DNA of 64,000 bases, from the NCBI RefSeq assembly GCF_013284245.2, contig NZ_CP085876.1:4013001-4077000 (forward strand). The letters run 5' to 3'. The stretch's first letter is position 1, and each line of letters begins with the position of its first letter. Origin of the DNA: Brevibacillus sp. DP1.3A. Lineage in GTDB: Bacteria; Bacillota; Bacilli; Brevibacillales; Brevibacillaceae. The notes beneath the pieces are model-generated. The model had not been told where the DNA came from. It did not search any database and was given only the letters and a program-made list of their open reading frames with translations. This document shows positions 27,374-35,824 of the stretch, one piece after another. The translations under genes and the position numbers were made by a program.

Positions 27374-28388
27374 GAATCATACCTCCTGCGATGTGACGAA
27401 CGTGCTCGAGCTTTCGCATTACTTGTCCGCCGTCGATCAGTTCCGCTGCACGTATAACACCTGTTTCAATCGAGCTAACTCGATCTGCGAGATAGAGGAT
27501 CGCGCCCGCATTCAGCAAAACGATGTCGCGTGCTGCCCCACGTGCTCCCGAAAACACATCGTGAATGATCTTGGCATTCTCAGTCGCATCACCGCCGCGC
27601 AAAGCATCCTTTTCATGTCGGCGAAGACCGAACTGCTCTGGCTCGATTTCATATGTCAAAATACGCCCATCACGCAATTCGGCAATATGGCTCGTTCCCG
27701 TGACCGTCAATTCATCCAGACCATCCGAGCCTGCGACAACAAGCGCTCTGTTCACATCGAGTTCGTGTAAGACTGCAGCTACATTTGGTAGCAGTTTGGC
27801 ATCATAGACGCCCATCAGCTGATGGCTGGCTCCTGCTGGATTCGTCAATGGTCCCAGTAAATTAAACACCGTGCGAATCGCCAATTCTTTTCGCGGTCCA
27901 GCCGCATGCTTCATCGCTTGGTGGTACAAAGGAGCGAACAGGAAGCAGAGATTGGTCGCACGCAGGCAATCTGCCGCGTCCTTTGGAGATAAATTGACGG
28001 GCACTCCCAACGCTTCCAATACATCAGCACTGCCGCTTTTGCTGGAAACCGCACGATTCCCGTGCTTGGCAATGCGTACACCGTCAGCTGCCGCAACAAT
28101 TGCACTCGCCGTCGAAATGTTGAAGGTATGACTTCCGTCTCCGCCTGTTCCGCAAGTGTCTACCAGACCTGGAAGATCGATGGGAAAACTCATCGCCCGC
28201 GCTCTCATGGCTTTGGCAAAACCGATAATCTCTTCCACTTGCTCGCCTTTCAAGCGAAGACTCGCTAAAAATGCACCAATCTGAGCAGGAGTTGTCTTTC
28301 CATCCATAATCTCGCCCATGGCCTCTTCTGCAACCGTCCGTGTTAAGTGCTTCCCAAGCAGAATTTGTTCCAGCGCGTATGTTAGCAT
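27363..28388 (-). CDS. trpD: Anthranilate phosphoribosyltransferase
   Basis: Adds phosphoribose to anthranilate. 341 residues; the PRPP-binding GTGGDGSHTFNIST loop and KHGNRAVSSKSGSADVLEALG are diagnostic. Stand-alone, with no glutaminase domain fused. Confidence 0.97.
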   Translation of the reverse strand: MLTYALEQILLGKHLTRTVAEEAMGEIMDGKTTPAQIGAFLASLRLKGEQVEEIIGFAKAMRARAMSFPIDLPGLVDTCGTGGDGSHTFNISTASAIVAAADGVRIAKHGNRAVSSKSGSADVLEALGVPVNLSPKDAADCLRATNLCFLFAPLYHQAMKHAAGPRKELAIRTVFNLLGPLTNPAGASHQLMGVYDAKLLPNVAAVLHELDVNRALVVAGSDGLDELTVTGTSHIAELRDGRILTYEIEPEQFGLRRHEKDALRGGDATENAKIIHDVFSGARGAARDIVLLNAGAILYLADRVSSIETGVIRAAELIDGGQVMRKLEHVRHIAGGMIHAS

Positions 28389-29896
28389 GACAACTCCACC
28401 TTTCTGACAAACATCTGTTCAGCTTTTTCCAACGCCGAGAGCATCGCTGCTGCTTTGTTCACCGTCTCTTGATATTCACTCGCAGGGACCGAGTCCGCTA
28501 CGATGCCTGCACCTGCCTGTACATGTGCGTAGCCATCCTGAAAGAACAACGTTCGAATCGTGATGCAGCTATCAAGTGAACCATCAAATGAAATGTAGCC
28601 AATTGCTCCCGCATACAGATGGCGTGCGTCAGGCTCGAGCTCTGCAATAATTTCCATCGCCCGCAGCTTGGGAGAACCAGATACTGTACCAGCCGGAAAA
28701 GCACTCAGCAATGCATCGAAAGCATGCAGTCCCTCACGAAGCTTGCCGGTCACATGCGAAACCATATGCATCACATGGGAGTAGTTTTCAATAACCAATG
28801 CTTCTTCCACTTTCACGCTTCCGTATGCAGAGACCTTTCCTACATCGTTGCGCCCTAGATCCAGCAGCATGTAGTGCTCGGCTCTCTCCTTTTTATCTGC
28901 CAAAAGATCAGCCGCCAACGCAGCATCTTCTTGTGGGGTTGCCCCTCTTTTTCGCGTTCCTGCAATCGGCCGCATCTCTACTTTTTCATCTTCTACACGC
29001 ACAAGCAGTTCTGGGGATGTCCCGACGACTGTTTCGCCCTCGTATTCGAGATAGTACATGTACGGGGAAGGATTCAACGTACGCAGCAATCGATACACCG
29101 CAAAAGGATCGACATCCGTCTTTACGGAAAAACGTTGGGACAACACGACTTGAAAAATGTCGCCGGCTGCGATGTATTCTTTCGCCTGCACGACTAGCTG
29201 CTCGTATTGCTCACGCGTCATATTTGGCTCTACTGTTAATGGCGTTGGTGTATCTGCCGCTACTTGAATGCGTTGATCCATTTCAAGCGGAGCGGAAACC
29301 TTGGTAACCAGCTCCTCGATTCGTTCGCAGACTTGTTTGTATTTTTCGCCAATAGTGTCTTCGGTGTCTCCTGGCTCCACATGGAGGTTCACAACCAATT
29401 GAATTTCCTGTTTCAAATGATCAAATGCGATCATCTCATCAACGAACAGAAAGCGCATATCCGGCACTCGTACAGCTTCCTTGCGATGTGCTGGCAATTT
29501 TTCGAAGTAGCGTAGCGTATTGTAGCCGAAAAAGCCTACCGCACCACCACTGAGACGAGGCAACCCGGGTAACTTCGGGCTTTTGTAGCGATCGGTTTCT
29601 TCACGCAAAAAGGAGACGGGATTTCCTGTTTGGACAAGCTTTTCACCAGTGCGATAGGAAACCGTGATTTCTTCACCTTTTGCTTCCACGATTTGAAAAG
29701 GGTTCATGCCAATGAACGAAAAACGCGCCCAACGCGCACCACCTTCTACGCTCTCCAGCAAAAAGGAATCACTCGTGCGAATCTTCTGATACAAGCGAAT
29801 TGGTGTCTCCTGATCCGCCAACAGTTTCATGCTTACAGGGATAAGGGAATACGACGCCGAGAGGGTCTTAACCTCGGCAAGGGAAGGGAAATACAT
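28382..29896 (-). CDS. trpE: Anthranilate synthase component I
   Basis: Converts chorismate to anthranilate using ammonia from a glutaminase partner. 504 residues; the tryptophan feedback site LLES near residue 48, chorismate site motifs PIAGTRKRG, LGRNDVGKVS and SGSPKLRAMEII are present. The glutaminase gene trpG is not in this operon; as in Bacillus, a shared PabA may serve. Its ribosome site GAGGAG can be masked by a leader hairpin. Confidence 0.97.
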   Translation of the reverse strand: MYFPSLAEVKTLSASYSLIPVSMKLLADQETPIRLYQKIRTSDSFLLESVEGGARWARFSFIGMNPFQIVEAKGEEITVSYRTGEKLVQTGNPVSFLREETDRYKSPKLPGLPRLSGGAVGFFGYNTLRYFEKLPAHRKEAVRVPDMRFLFVDEMIAFDHLKQEIQLVVNLHVEPGDTEDTIGEKYKQVCERIEELVTKVSAPLEMDQRIQVAADTPTPLTVEPNMTREQYEQLVVQAKEYIAAGDIFQVVLSQRFSVKTDVDPFAVYRLLRTLNPSPYMYYLEYEGETVVGTSPELLVRVEDEKVEMRPIAGTRKRGATPQEDAALAADLLADKKERAEHYMLLDLGRNDVGKVSAYGSVKVEEALVIENYSHVMHMVSHVTGKLREGLHAFDALLSAFPAGTVSGSPKLRAMEIIAELEPDARHLYAGAIGYISFDGSLDSCITIRTLFFQDGYAHVQAGAGIVADSVPASEYQETVNKAAAMLSALEKAEQMFVRKVELSC

Positions 29897-29905
29897 GGAC
29901 TCTCA

Positions 29906-29925
29906 TCTCCTCAATTAGTGGGAGA
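29906..29925 (-). promoter_or_regulatory. Hairpin masking the trpE ribosome-binding site
   Basis: TCTCC (29921-29925) pairs with GGAGA (29906-29910), which is the trpE Shine-Dalgarno, over a 10-nt loop. In B. subtilis TRAP also represses trpE translation by a Shine-Dalgarno-blocking hairpin. Confidence 0.5.
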
Positions 29926-30001
29926 GAAAAGGGAATGAGGCATCCACCTTTTCTACACCCGCTTCCTAGAGCGAGAGGTAGGGGGAGAATTTTTTGTATA
30001 C

Positions 30002-30030
30002 AAAAAAATCCAGACAAAGAGACCTGGATT
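30002..30030 (-). terminator. trp operon attenuator terminator
   Basis: AATCCAG (30024-30030) pairs with CTGGATT (30007-30013) and runs into seven T. It lies 25 nt after the last TRAP triplet. An alternative pairing of CTGG at about 30047-30050 with CCAG of the 5' arm could act as antiterminator. Confidence 0.88.
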
Positions 30031-30054
30031 GGGTGTCAATATGTACCCAGCCTT

Positions 30055-30108
30055 CTCTTCTCTCCTCGACCTAACTCATCTCAACTCTGCTCTACTCAAT
30101 CTCTGCTC
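30055..30108 (-). promoter_or_regulatory. TRAP-binding site, eleven (G/U)AG triplets
   Basis: On the minus strand the triplets, 5' to 3', end at 30108, 30103, 30097, 30092, 30087, 30082, 30077, 30073, 30067, 30062 and 30057: ten GAG and one TAG (at 30071-30073). Spacers are 2,3,2,2,2,2,1,3,2,2 nt. Eleven triplets equal the eleven subunits of TRAP. Binding of Trp-loaded TRAP should prevent the antiterminator and favour the terminator at 30002. Confidence 0.92.
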
Positions 30109-30133
30109 TCAGCCGGCTTTTGCTTATTACCGG

Positions 30134-30178
30134 AAAAAACGAGGCGCTCTCGTTTCACTTATGGTAAAAGAGAGCGCC
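30134..30178 (-). terminator. Terminator after aroH
   Basis: GGCGCTCTC and GAGAGCGCC form a 9-bp perfect stem with an 18-nt loop and six T. The trp promoter -10 box lies inside the loop, so trp transcripts start past the first arm. Confidence 0.85.
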
Positions 30179-30189
30179 CTAATTGTCAA
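30161..30189 (-). promoter_or_regulatory. Candidate trp operon promoter
   Basis: TTGACA (30184-30189), 17-nt spacer, TACCAT (30161-30166). The -35 box includes the aroH stop codon TGA. A second TTGACA lies 15 nt upstream. Confidence 0.65.
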
Positions 30190-30563
30190 CCGCGATTTGT
30201 CAAATCCGGGCGCAGCTTGACTGATTCACGCAAAAAGACGTGATGAATGTCTTTTGCTGTCTTGTCCGTATTCACATGCATCATGACACGAATACAAAGT
30301 GGCAAGCCACCCGGCACCGGGATTTCTCTTGCGCACATGAGTGGGACATATTGCCAAGCTTCTCCTTCAAGCAGGCGGGCCGCTTGAGCAGGGAAGGTCG
30401 CACAGAGGTCCTCTGTCGTCGTGATAATGATGCTGCCTATGTCTTCGGGGTTTACTTCATTGCGGCTTACCATTTCCTCCAACAACCATTTTGTAGAGGA
30501 GACAATCTCTTCGCGCGTATCGGCTTCCACCGTAACCGCGCCTCTGATTCCTCTCATTCCCAT
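30186..30563 (-). CDS. aroH: Chorismate mutase, AroH type
   Basis: Rearranges chorismate to prephenate. 125 residues of the monofunctional trimeric family: RGIRGAVTVEADTREEI at the N-terminus and CIRVMMHVNT near the active site. Second gene after aroB by 2 nt. The ATG at 30563 has GGAGG 7 nt upstream; an ATG two codons later is also possible. Confidence 0.96.
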   Translation of the reverse strand: MGMRGIRGAVTVEADTREEIVSSTKWLLEEMVSRNEVNPEDIGSIIITTTEDLCATFPAQAARLLEGEAWQYVPLMCAREIPVPGGLPLCIRVMMHVNTDKTAKDIHHVFLRESVKLRPDLTNRG

Positions 30564-30565
30564 CC

Positions 30566-31666
30566 TTATCCCTCCACTTCTTCTCTCATGATTCCCAGTA
30601 TGAGTTCTTCTTCTATATTTTTGACGATTTCAACCTGCCCGATTGCCCTAGGCAACACCAAGGCCAGCTTTCCGCCTACCGTCTTTTTGTCTCGTTTCAT
30701 GGCTTCCAACACAGCTTCTGGCGAGAGATTGCCCGGCCAAGCCGTTGGCAGGTGGAACAATTCCAGCATCCGTTTCGTGCGATTGTATACACCTGTCTCG
30801 GCAAAACCAATTCGTTCCGCTACCTTGGCAGCCAAACACATCCCAATTGAGATGGCTTTCCCATGATTCAGGGTGGAGTAAGCAGACAGCGCTTCAAACG
30901 CATGACCAAACGTATGACCCAAATTAAGCAATGCACGCTGCCCTTGCTCTGTCTCGTCTTGAGAAACAATAGCCGCTTTGACTGCGCAACCTTTTTCAAT
31001 GGCTTTCCCTAATAATTCAGAATCGAGCTGCCATAGCTTATCCGCGTTGTCTTCCAGCCAATCGACAAAGGCAGCGTCGGCGATAAGTCCATGCTTAACA
31101 ACCTCTGCAAAACCTGCTGCGACTTCACGCTTCGGTAAGCTATGCAATGCTTTCGTGTCGTAAATGACAACTTTGGGCTGATGGAAAGCACCTATGAGAT
31201 TTTTTCCGAGTGGATGATTGATCGCTACTTTTCCACCAACTGAGCTATCATGTGCGAGCAAGGTAGTCGGCATTTGAACAAAATCAACGCCACGCATGTA
31301 CGTAGCAGCCACAAATCCAGCCAAGTCTCCGACGACTCCACCACCGAGAGCCAATACAGCAGACTTCCTGTCCAGTCCTGCATCAATTGCTTCCGTCATC
31401 AATCGTTCGTAGACAGCCAGGCTCTTCGATTGTTCTCCTGCAGCGATGACAGCTGAGTGGGCCTGATAACCATGCTGCCGCAAAACATCGAGCAAAGGCT
31501 CTAAGTAATGAACGGCTACATTCTCATCTGTGACAATCATCAGCTTGCTAGTAGAAGCAATTCCTGCCTCTACTAGCAACGCTGCTGCATCGTGCAAAAG
31601 ACCGTCGCCTATCACAATCTCGTAGGAACGCTCGCCCAGCTCAACAGTCAGCTTCTCTACACTCAT
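30566..31666 (-). CDS. aroB: 3-dehydroquinate synthase
   Basis: Cyclises DAHP to dehydroquinate using NAD and zinc. 366 residues; the motifs LALGGGVVGDLAGFVAATYMRG, VGGKVAINHP and LNLGHTFGHA (zinc histidines) are clear. Start overlaps the aroC stop as TAATG. Confidence 0.97.
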   Translation of the reverse strand: MSVEKLTVELGERSYEIVIGDGLLHDAAALLVEAGIASTSKLMIVTDENVAVHYLEPLLDVLRQHGYQAHSAVIAAGEQSKSLAVYERLMTEAIDAGLDRKSAVLALGGGVVGDLAGFVAATYMRGVDFVQMPTTLLAHDSSVGGKVAINHPLGKNLIGAFHQPKVVIYDTKALHSLPKREVAAGFAEVVKHGLIADAAFVDWLEDNADKLWQLDSELLGKAIEKGCAVKAAIVSQDETEQGQRALLNLGHTFGHAFEALSAYSTLNHGKAISIGMCLAAKVAERIGFAETGVYNRTKRMLELFHLPTAWPGNLSPEAVLEAMKRDKKTVGGKLALVLPRAIGQVEIVKNIEEELILGIMREEVEG

Positions 31667-32829
31667 TAGAATTTCTCCGTGTACGCACGGTATTGACTTA
31701 CGTTTTCTGCCATATCGTCAAGAGAATCAGAAGGGAATTTTTCGCACATTGCACTCGCGATCTCCCATGCTACAACAGCCTCCGCGACCACACTTGCCGC
31801 TGGAACCGCACAACTGTCAGAACGCTCAATGCTCGCTGAGAATGGCTCTCTCGAGTCGATATCCACACTCATCAACGGTTTGTACAAGGTAGGGATCGGC
31901 TTCATGACACCGCGAACAACTACAGGCATTCCTGTCGTCATTCCGCCTTCGAGTCCACCTGCACGATTCGTTTTACGGCTGTAGCCGGTTTCTTCGTTCC
32001 AAAGAATCTCGTCATGAACTTGTGAGCCTTTCAGACCGGATGCCTCGAATCCGATACCGATTTCGACACCTTTGAAAGCCTGAATGCTCATAATCGCTTG
32101 TGCAAGTCGTCCATCCAGCTTGCGGTCCCATTGCACATGGCTACCCAAACCAATCGGCACACCTTCAACGATAACTTCTACGGTACCACCGAGGGAATCC
32201 CCGTCTTCTTTTGCTTTGTCAATCGCCGCCATCATCAGTGGCTCTGCTTCTTTATCCAAGCAGCGTACTGGTGATTCTTCGGTGCGCGCTATCAGTTCGT
32301 CCAGACTTACTTCTTGACGCTTCGCCACGATCTCATTGATCTGGAGTACCTGTCCGCCAATACGGATACCAAATTGAGCCAGCAATTGGCGAGCTACTGC
32401 ACCAACAGCTACGCGGACTGTAGTCTCACGAGCGCTGGAGCGTTCCAGAATATTGCGCATATCGCGTTGATGATACTTAATAGCCCCGTTTAAATCAGCA
32501 TGTCCAGGGCGTGGACGTGAAACACGACGCTTTTCTTCAGTGCCTTCCTCTACAGGTTCAGCACTCATGATTCCTTGCCAATGCGTCCAATCATTATTTT
32601 CAACGACCAGTGTGATAGGAGCTCCGGTTGTATATCCATGACGGACACCAGAAAGAATTTTCACCTGATCCTTTTCAATCTGCATTCTTCTGCCGCGGCC
32701 ATGGCCTTTCTGACGACGTGCCAACTGCTCATTAATTTCCTCAATGGAAATCGGCAAGTTGCTCGGTACGCCCTCGATGATAGCTGTTAATTGCGGCCCG
32801 TGGGATTCCCCTGCTGTCAAGTAACGCAT
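31666..32829 (-). CDS. aroC: Chorismate synthase
   Basis: Makes chorismate from EPSP with reduced FMN. 387 residues; family signatures [14 protein letters not shown], the [12 protein letters not shown] loop, [13 protein letters not shown] and SDSCAVPAA are present. Called aroF in B. subtilis. Head of the aromatic supraoperon here; chorismate feeds tryptophan, tyrosine and, through mqnA in this window, menaquinone. Confidence 0.97.
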   Translation of the reverse strand: MRYLTAGESHGPQLTAIIEGVPSNLPISIEEINEQLARRQKGHGRGRRMQIEKDQVKILSGVRHGYTTGAPITLVVENNDWTHWQGIMSAEPVEEGTEEKRRVSRPRPGHADLNGAIKYHQRDMRNILERSSARETTVRVAVGAVARQLLAQFGIRIGGQVLQINEIVAKRQEVSLDELIARTEESPVRCLDKEAEPLMMAAIDKAKEDGDSLGGTVEVIVEGVPIGLGSHVQWDRKLDGRLAQAIMSIQAFKGVEIGIGFEASGLKGSQVHDEILWNEETGYSRKTNRAGGLEGGMTTGMPVVVRGVMKPIPTLYKPLMSVDIDSREPFSASIERSDSCAVPAASVVAEAVVAWEIASAMCEKFPSDSLDDMAENVSQYRAYTEKF

Positions 32830-32985
32830 CTCTATCCTTCCTCCATCCTCCAGGCAGCCGTATCCCCTTAAGGTTCTCTTTTCGGGGTGCTGTCCTTTAT
32901 CACTTTTAAGCGCTATAATATCATACCTAGTACGCCGTGGAAATACAAAAGTGGGAAACGTCTGCGAAAAACCTTTTCTTCTTAC
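32830..32985 (-). promoter_or_regulatory. 5' region of aroC with candidate promoter
   Basis: On the minus strand TTGTAT, 17 nt, TATGAT and an overlapping TATTAT precede a short leader that contains ACCCC/GGGGT-type pairing and the CCTTAAGG palindrome. It follows a terminator at 32988-33016, so aroC probably has its own start point. I recognise no riboswitch class. Confidence 0.4.
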
Positions 32986-32987
32986 AG

Positions 32988-33016
32988 GAAAACGCCCCTC
33001 CGTATTAGGAGAAGCG
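32988..33016 (-). terminator. Terminator upstream of aroC
   Basis: CGCTTCTCC pairs with GGAGGGGCG (two G-U pairs) over a 6-nt loop, then TTTTCC. It separates the cheR/small-ORF transcript from aroC, or attenuates read-through. Confidence 0.65.
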
Positions 33017-33055
33017 CTCTCTTTACGCTATCGCGAATGAATCAGGATTGACATA

Positions 33056-33173
33056 CCTACACGTTAAGGAAACCTCTATCGTTGATAGCTCACGGAGGAG
33101 CGACCGCGTTTTAGAGGAAGTTTCCATGCGTTCCGGAATATATAAACGAAGCGTTTATATATTCCTACACGTT
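33056..33173. repeat. Structured element flanked by a 10-bp direct repeat
   Basis: CCTACACGTT occurs at 33056-33065 and 33164-33173. Between them lie two hairpins: one with arms GGAAACCTCTA and TAGAGG-GTTTCC (about 33068-33125), the other a perfect 14-bp palindrome (33135-33165, 3-nt loop). No coding potential. It may be a small inserted repeat or a folded RNA. Confidence 0.6.
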
Positions 33174-33323
33174 GAAAAAAGGATTGGGGCTCAGCGGTTT
33201 GCGAGTGTGATCCACGCGTATCAAATCATCTAGTTGTGTCCTCTCCGCCCCTAAAATCTGACCACATTCCTGCAGCGTGATCAGCCCTCGACGGTATGCT
33301 TCGATGACCTTGTGTTTATCCAT
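33165..33323 (-). CDS. Small unrecognised protein, 52 residues
   Basis: ATG at 33323 preceded by AAGAGGAGG at 6 nt; stop TAG at 33165. The protein starts MDKHKVIEAYRRGLITLQEC and ends PLSPNPFFNV. The helical part YRRGLITLQECGQILG looks like half of a helix-turn-helix. It follows cheR by 76 nt. The strong ribosome site and codon use suggest it is real; no family is recognised. Its stop codon lies in the first copy of the direct repeat of the downstream element. Confidence 0.65.
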   Translation of the reverse strand: MDKHKVIEAYRRGLITLQECGQILGAERTQLDDLIRVDHTRKPLSPNPFFNV

Positions 33324-33399
33324 CTGCTGCCTCCTCTTGCAAAGTAGGTATTCCTAGTCTTGGGAAAAAACAGCAGAGATATACCAAGGCCAACATGAA

Positions 33400-34173
33400 T
33401 CAACCCATTTTTCGATAGAAGAACGTATCCTCTGTCTCCAATTGGTATTGTTGCGGCTGAAAAATTTGTTCCGTACTGCCTACAAAGAGTACCCCGCCAG
33501 GTTTCAGTGCCCGACTAAACTTATGATACAGCTCATGCTTTGCTTCCTCGGTAAAGTAAATCATCACGTTCCGGCAAATAATCAAATCAAATTGAGAATC
33601 AAATGAGTCCGCCAATAAATTATGTTTTTTGAACGTCACTTTTCTCTTCACTTCATCCGTGATGCGATAGCTGAGTGTATCTTTTTCAAAATACTTCGGT
33701 ACGAGGTCTTTCGGGCAATCTTGCAGGGATCGGTCCGTGTATACCCCTTGCTTTGCTTTTGCTAGTGCTCCCTCATCAATATCGGAAGCGAGCACGGTCG
33801 CATCCATCTTCTTGCGTAGCAAAATCAGTGAGAGTGTGTACGGCTCCTCCCCTGTCGAGCATGCCGCACTCCAGCATTTCACCCGCGGCGATTGCTTCGC
33901 CAAGCGCGGCAAAATTTTATTCTCGAGAACTTCCCACCGGCCTGGGTTGCGGAAAAATTCCGATACGTTGATGGTCATCCTATCGAGGAACTCATAGAAA
34001 AGCTCCTTGTCTTTCGCGATGGCATCGAAATACTGGGCAAATGTGTTGTACCCCCGCTTTTGTCTCAACGAGGTTAGACGGCGCTTCATCTGTGCTTCCT
34101 TGTAGAGGGCAAGATCAATTCCAGTCATTTTCTTCACACTAGCAATAAATTGGAGAAAGTCCTTATCTTCCAT
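33400..34173 (-). CDS. cheR: Chemotaxis protein methyltransferase CheR
   Basis: Methylates glutamates of chemoreceptors using S-adenosylmethionine. 257 residues: helical N-terminal domain ([20 protein letters not shown]), then the SAM domain with [17 protein letters not shown] and [13 protein letters not shown]. Position between ndk and the aromatic operon matches B. subtilis. Confidence 0.96.
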   Translation of the reverse strand: MEDKDFLQFIASVKKMTGIDLALYKEAQMKRRLTSLRQKRGYNTFAQYFDAIAKDKELFYEFLDRMTINVSEFFRNPGRWEVLENKILPRLAKQSPRVKCWSAACSTGEEPYTLSLILLRKKMDATVLASDIDEGALAKAKQGVYTDRSLQDCPKDLVPKYFEKDTLSYRITDEVKRKVTFKKHNLLADSFDSQFDLIICRNVMIYFTEEAKHELYHKFSRALKPGGVLFVGSTEQIFQPQQYQLETEDTFFYRKMG

Positions 34174-34257
34174 GCTGAATCGTACCCCCTTTGCAAACTC
34201 CCTAATTTCATTCGCTATATTTCGTCATTATCCTATCTGTTTTGACAAAGATTTTGA

Positions 34258-34288
34258 CAAAAAAAAGAAAACCCCAATAAATGGGGTC
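34258..34288 (-). terminator. Terminator after ndk
   Basis: ACCCCA/TGGGGT stem followed by TTTTC and eight T, directly downstream of ndk. Confidence 0.85.
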
Positions 34289-34301
34289 TTCTCGATCAGT
34301 C

Positions 34302-34745
34302 TTAGATCCAGCGTTGGATTGTTTTCTCGAAGGAGAGAACTTCTTCAGCGGAGAACCACAGGCCGATTTCACGCTCAGCGCTCTCAGGAGAGTCAGAGCC
34401 GTGGATGATGTTCATGCCAACGGAAGTAGCGAAGTCGCCACGGATCGTACCGGAAGCAGCGTCAACTGGGTTTGTTTTGCCCATCATAGCGCGAGCAGTT
34501 GTGATTACGTTGTTACCTTGCCATACCATAGCGAATACTGGTCCGGAAGTGATGAAGTCTACCAGTTCACCGAAGAAAGGGCGCTCTTTGTGCTCTGCAT
34601 AGTGTTCTTCAGCCAGTTCGCGGCTTACTGTCATCAGCTTAGCACCTACGAGTTGGTAGCCTTTTTTCTCAAAACGGGATACGATTTCCCCGATCAGGTT
34701 GCGTTGTACGCCATCTGGTTTTACCATAAGGAATGTTTTTTCCAT
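34302..34745 (-). CDS. ndk: Nucleoside diphosphate kinase
   Basis: Equalises NTP and dNTP pools. 147 residues from the ATG 34745 (TGGAGGCA upstream), with [13 protein letters not shown] at the N-terminus and the active-site histidine in [16 protein letters not shown]. An in-frame extension upstream is unlikely because family members begin exactly here. Confidence 0.97.
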   Translation of the reverse strand: MEKTFLMVKPDGVQRNLIGEIVSRFEKKGYQLVGAKLMTVSRELAEEHYAEHKERPFFGELVDFITSGPVFAMVWQGNNVITTARAMMGKTNPVDAASGTIRGDFATSVGMNIIHGSDSPESAEREIGLWFSAEEVLSFEKTIQRWI

Positions 34746-34849
34746 TGTAAGTATGCCTCCATTAGAGCTATGTATTGGTGCATAGGACACCATTGAAAAG
34801 TTTATCAAAACTAGAGTGGTCAAGCAACAGGTAGACCGTCAAAATATCA

Positions 34850-35815
34850 TTAAAATTTGCGATCAATAATATAATTGGCGATACCTGTCAAAGATGTCTT
34901 AGCTTGGTTATTAGGTAAATCTGCGAGAATAGCATGCGCACGGGTGATATAGCGTTCAGCGAGGCGCTGCGAAAAAGCTATGCCCTCATCTTCTCGCACC
35001 ATACGAACCGCTTCATCCGTATGATCCCAGAACGTATTTTGCGCGATCCATTCCTGGAATTGCGCACGTGCTTTTCCATGATGAGCCGAATAAAGCGCAG
35101 GCAACGTAATGTTTCCATGCACCAAATCACTTCCAGCAGGCTTCCCTAACTGCTTCTCAGTCCCTGTAAAGTCCAAAATGTCGTCAGTAATTTGAAAAGC
35201 CATCCCCACATTGTAGCCGTACCAGTACATTTTGCGAATCATATCATCTGACGCTCCGCTTGCCACTGCTCCTAATTGACAGCTAATGGCAATTAAAAGC
35301 GCAGTTTTTCGTTTGATTCTGCGCAAATACGTACGGAAGTTTTGGTCCCAGTTATTCAAATCCTTTACTTGCTCGATCTCTCCCTTGCAAACCTCGACGA
35401 TTGCATTCGAGAGAATTTGGTGCAATTGCGGGATCGGGAGCTGGGAGGCAATGGCCAATGCCCGTGCAAAAATATAGTCGCCGGCGTACATGGCTACTTT
35501 GTTATCCCACTTCATCCGAACGGTGTCTTTCCCGCGACGCTTATCCGCATCATCAATTACATCATCATGCACCAGGGAAGCCATGTGGATTAGTTCTAGA
35601 GGAACGGCCACATGCTTTAGCTTTTTGACATCGTAATTACCCCACTTACCGCCAAGCAATACAAAAACGGGACGAATCCGCTTTCCTCCTGCCTTGAGTA
35701 AGTGAGTCGAAGATAGATACAGCTCTCGAACCGGTGTATCAATTGCTTTTTCCAGTTCATCTTCTATGTATTGGACATCTTTTTTCATCTTGAAGTAAAT
35801 ATCGACTAGATTCAT
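34850..35815 (-). CDS. hepT: Heptaprenyl diphosphate synthase component II
   Basis: Catalytic subunit making the C35 chain of menaquinone-7. 321 residues; the two aspartate-rich motifs DDVIDDADKRRG and DDILD are present, with KAGGKRIRP near residue 45. Start at ATG 35815, preceded by AGGTGG; a GTG three codons earlier is the alternative. Nine bases after mqnA. Confidence 0.96.
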   Translation of the reverse strand: MNLVDIYFKMKKDVQYIEDELEKAIDTPVRELYLSSTHLLKAGGKRIRPVFVLLGGKWGNYDVKKLKHVAVPLELIHMASLVHDDVIDDADKRRGKDTVRMKWDNKVAMYAGDYIFARALAIASQLPIPQLHQILSNAIVEVCKGEIEQVKDLNNWDQNFRTYLRRIKRKTALLIAISCQLGAVASGASDDMIRKMYWYGYNVGMAFQITDDILDFTGTEKQLGKPAGSDLVHGNITLPALYSAHHGKARAQFQEWIAQNTFWDHTDEAVRMVREDEGIAFSQRLAERYITRAHAILADLPNNQAKTSLTGIANYIIDRKF

Positions 35816-35824
35816 CCGTTCCAC

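Noticed and set aside
29955..30240. T-box or tRNA-binding riboswitch for the trp operon
   Set aside because: No T-box bulge sequence is present; the eleven (G/U)AG triplets explain control by TRAP instead.
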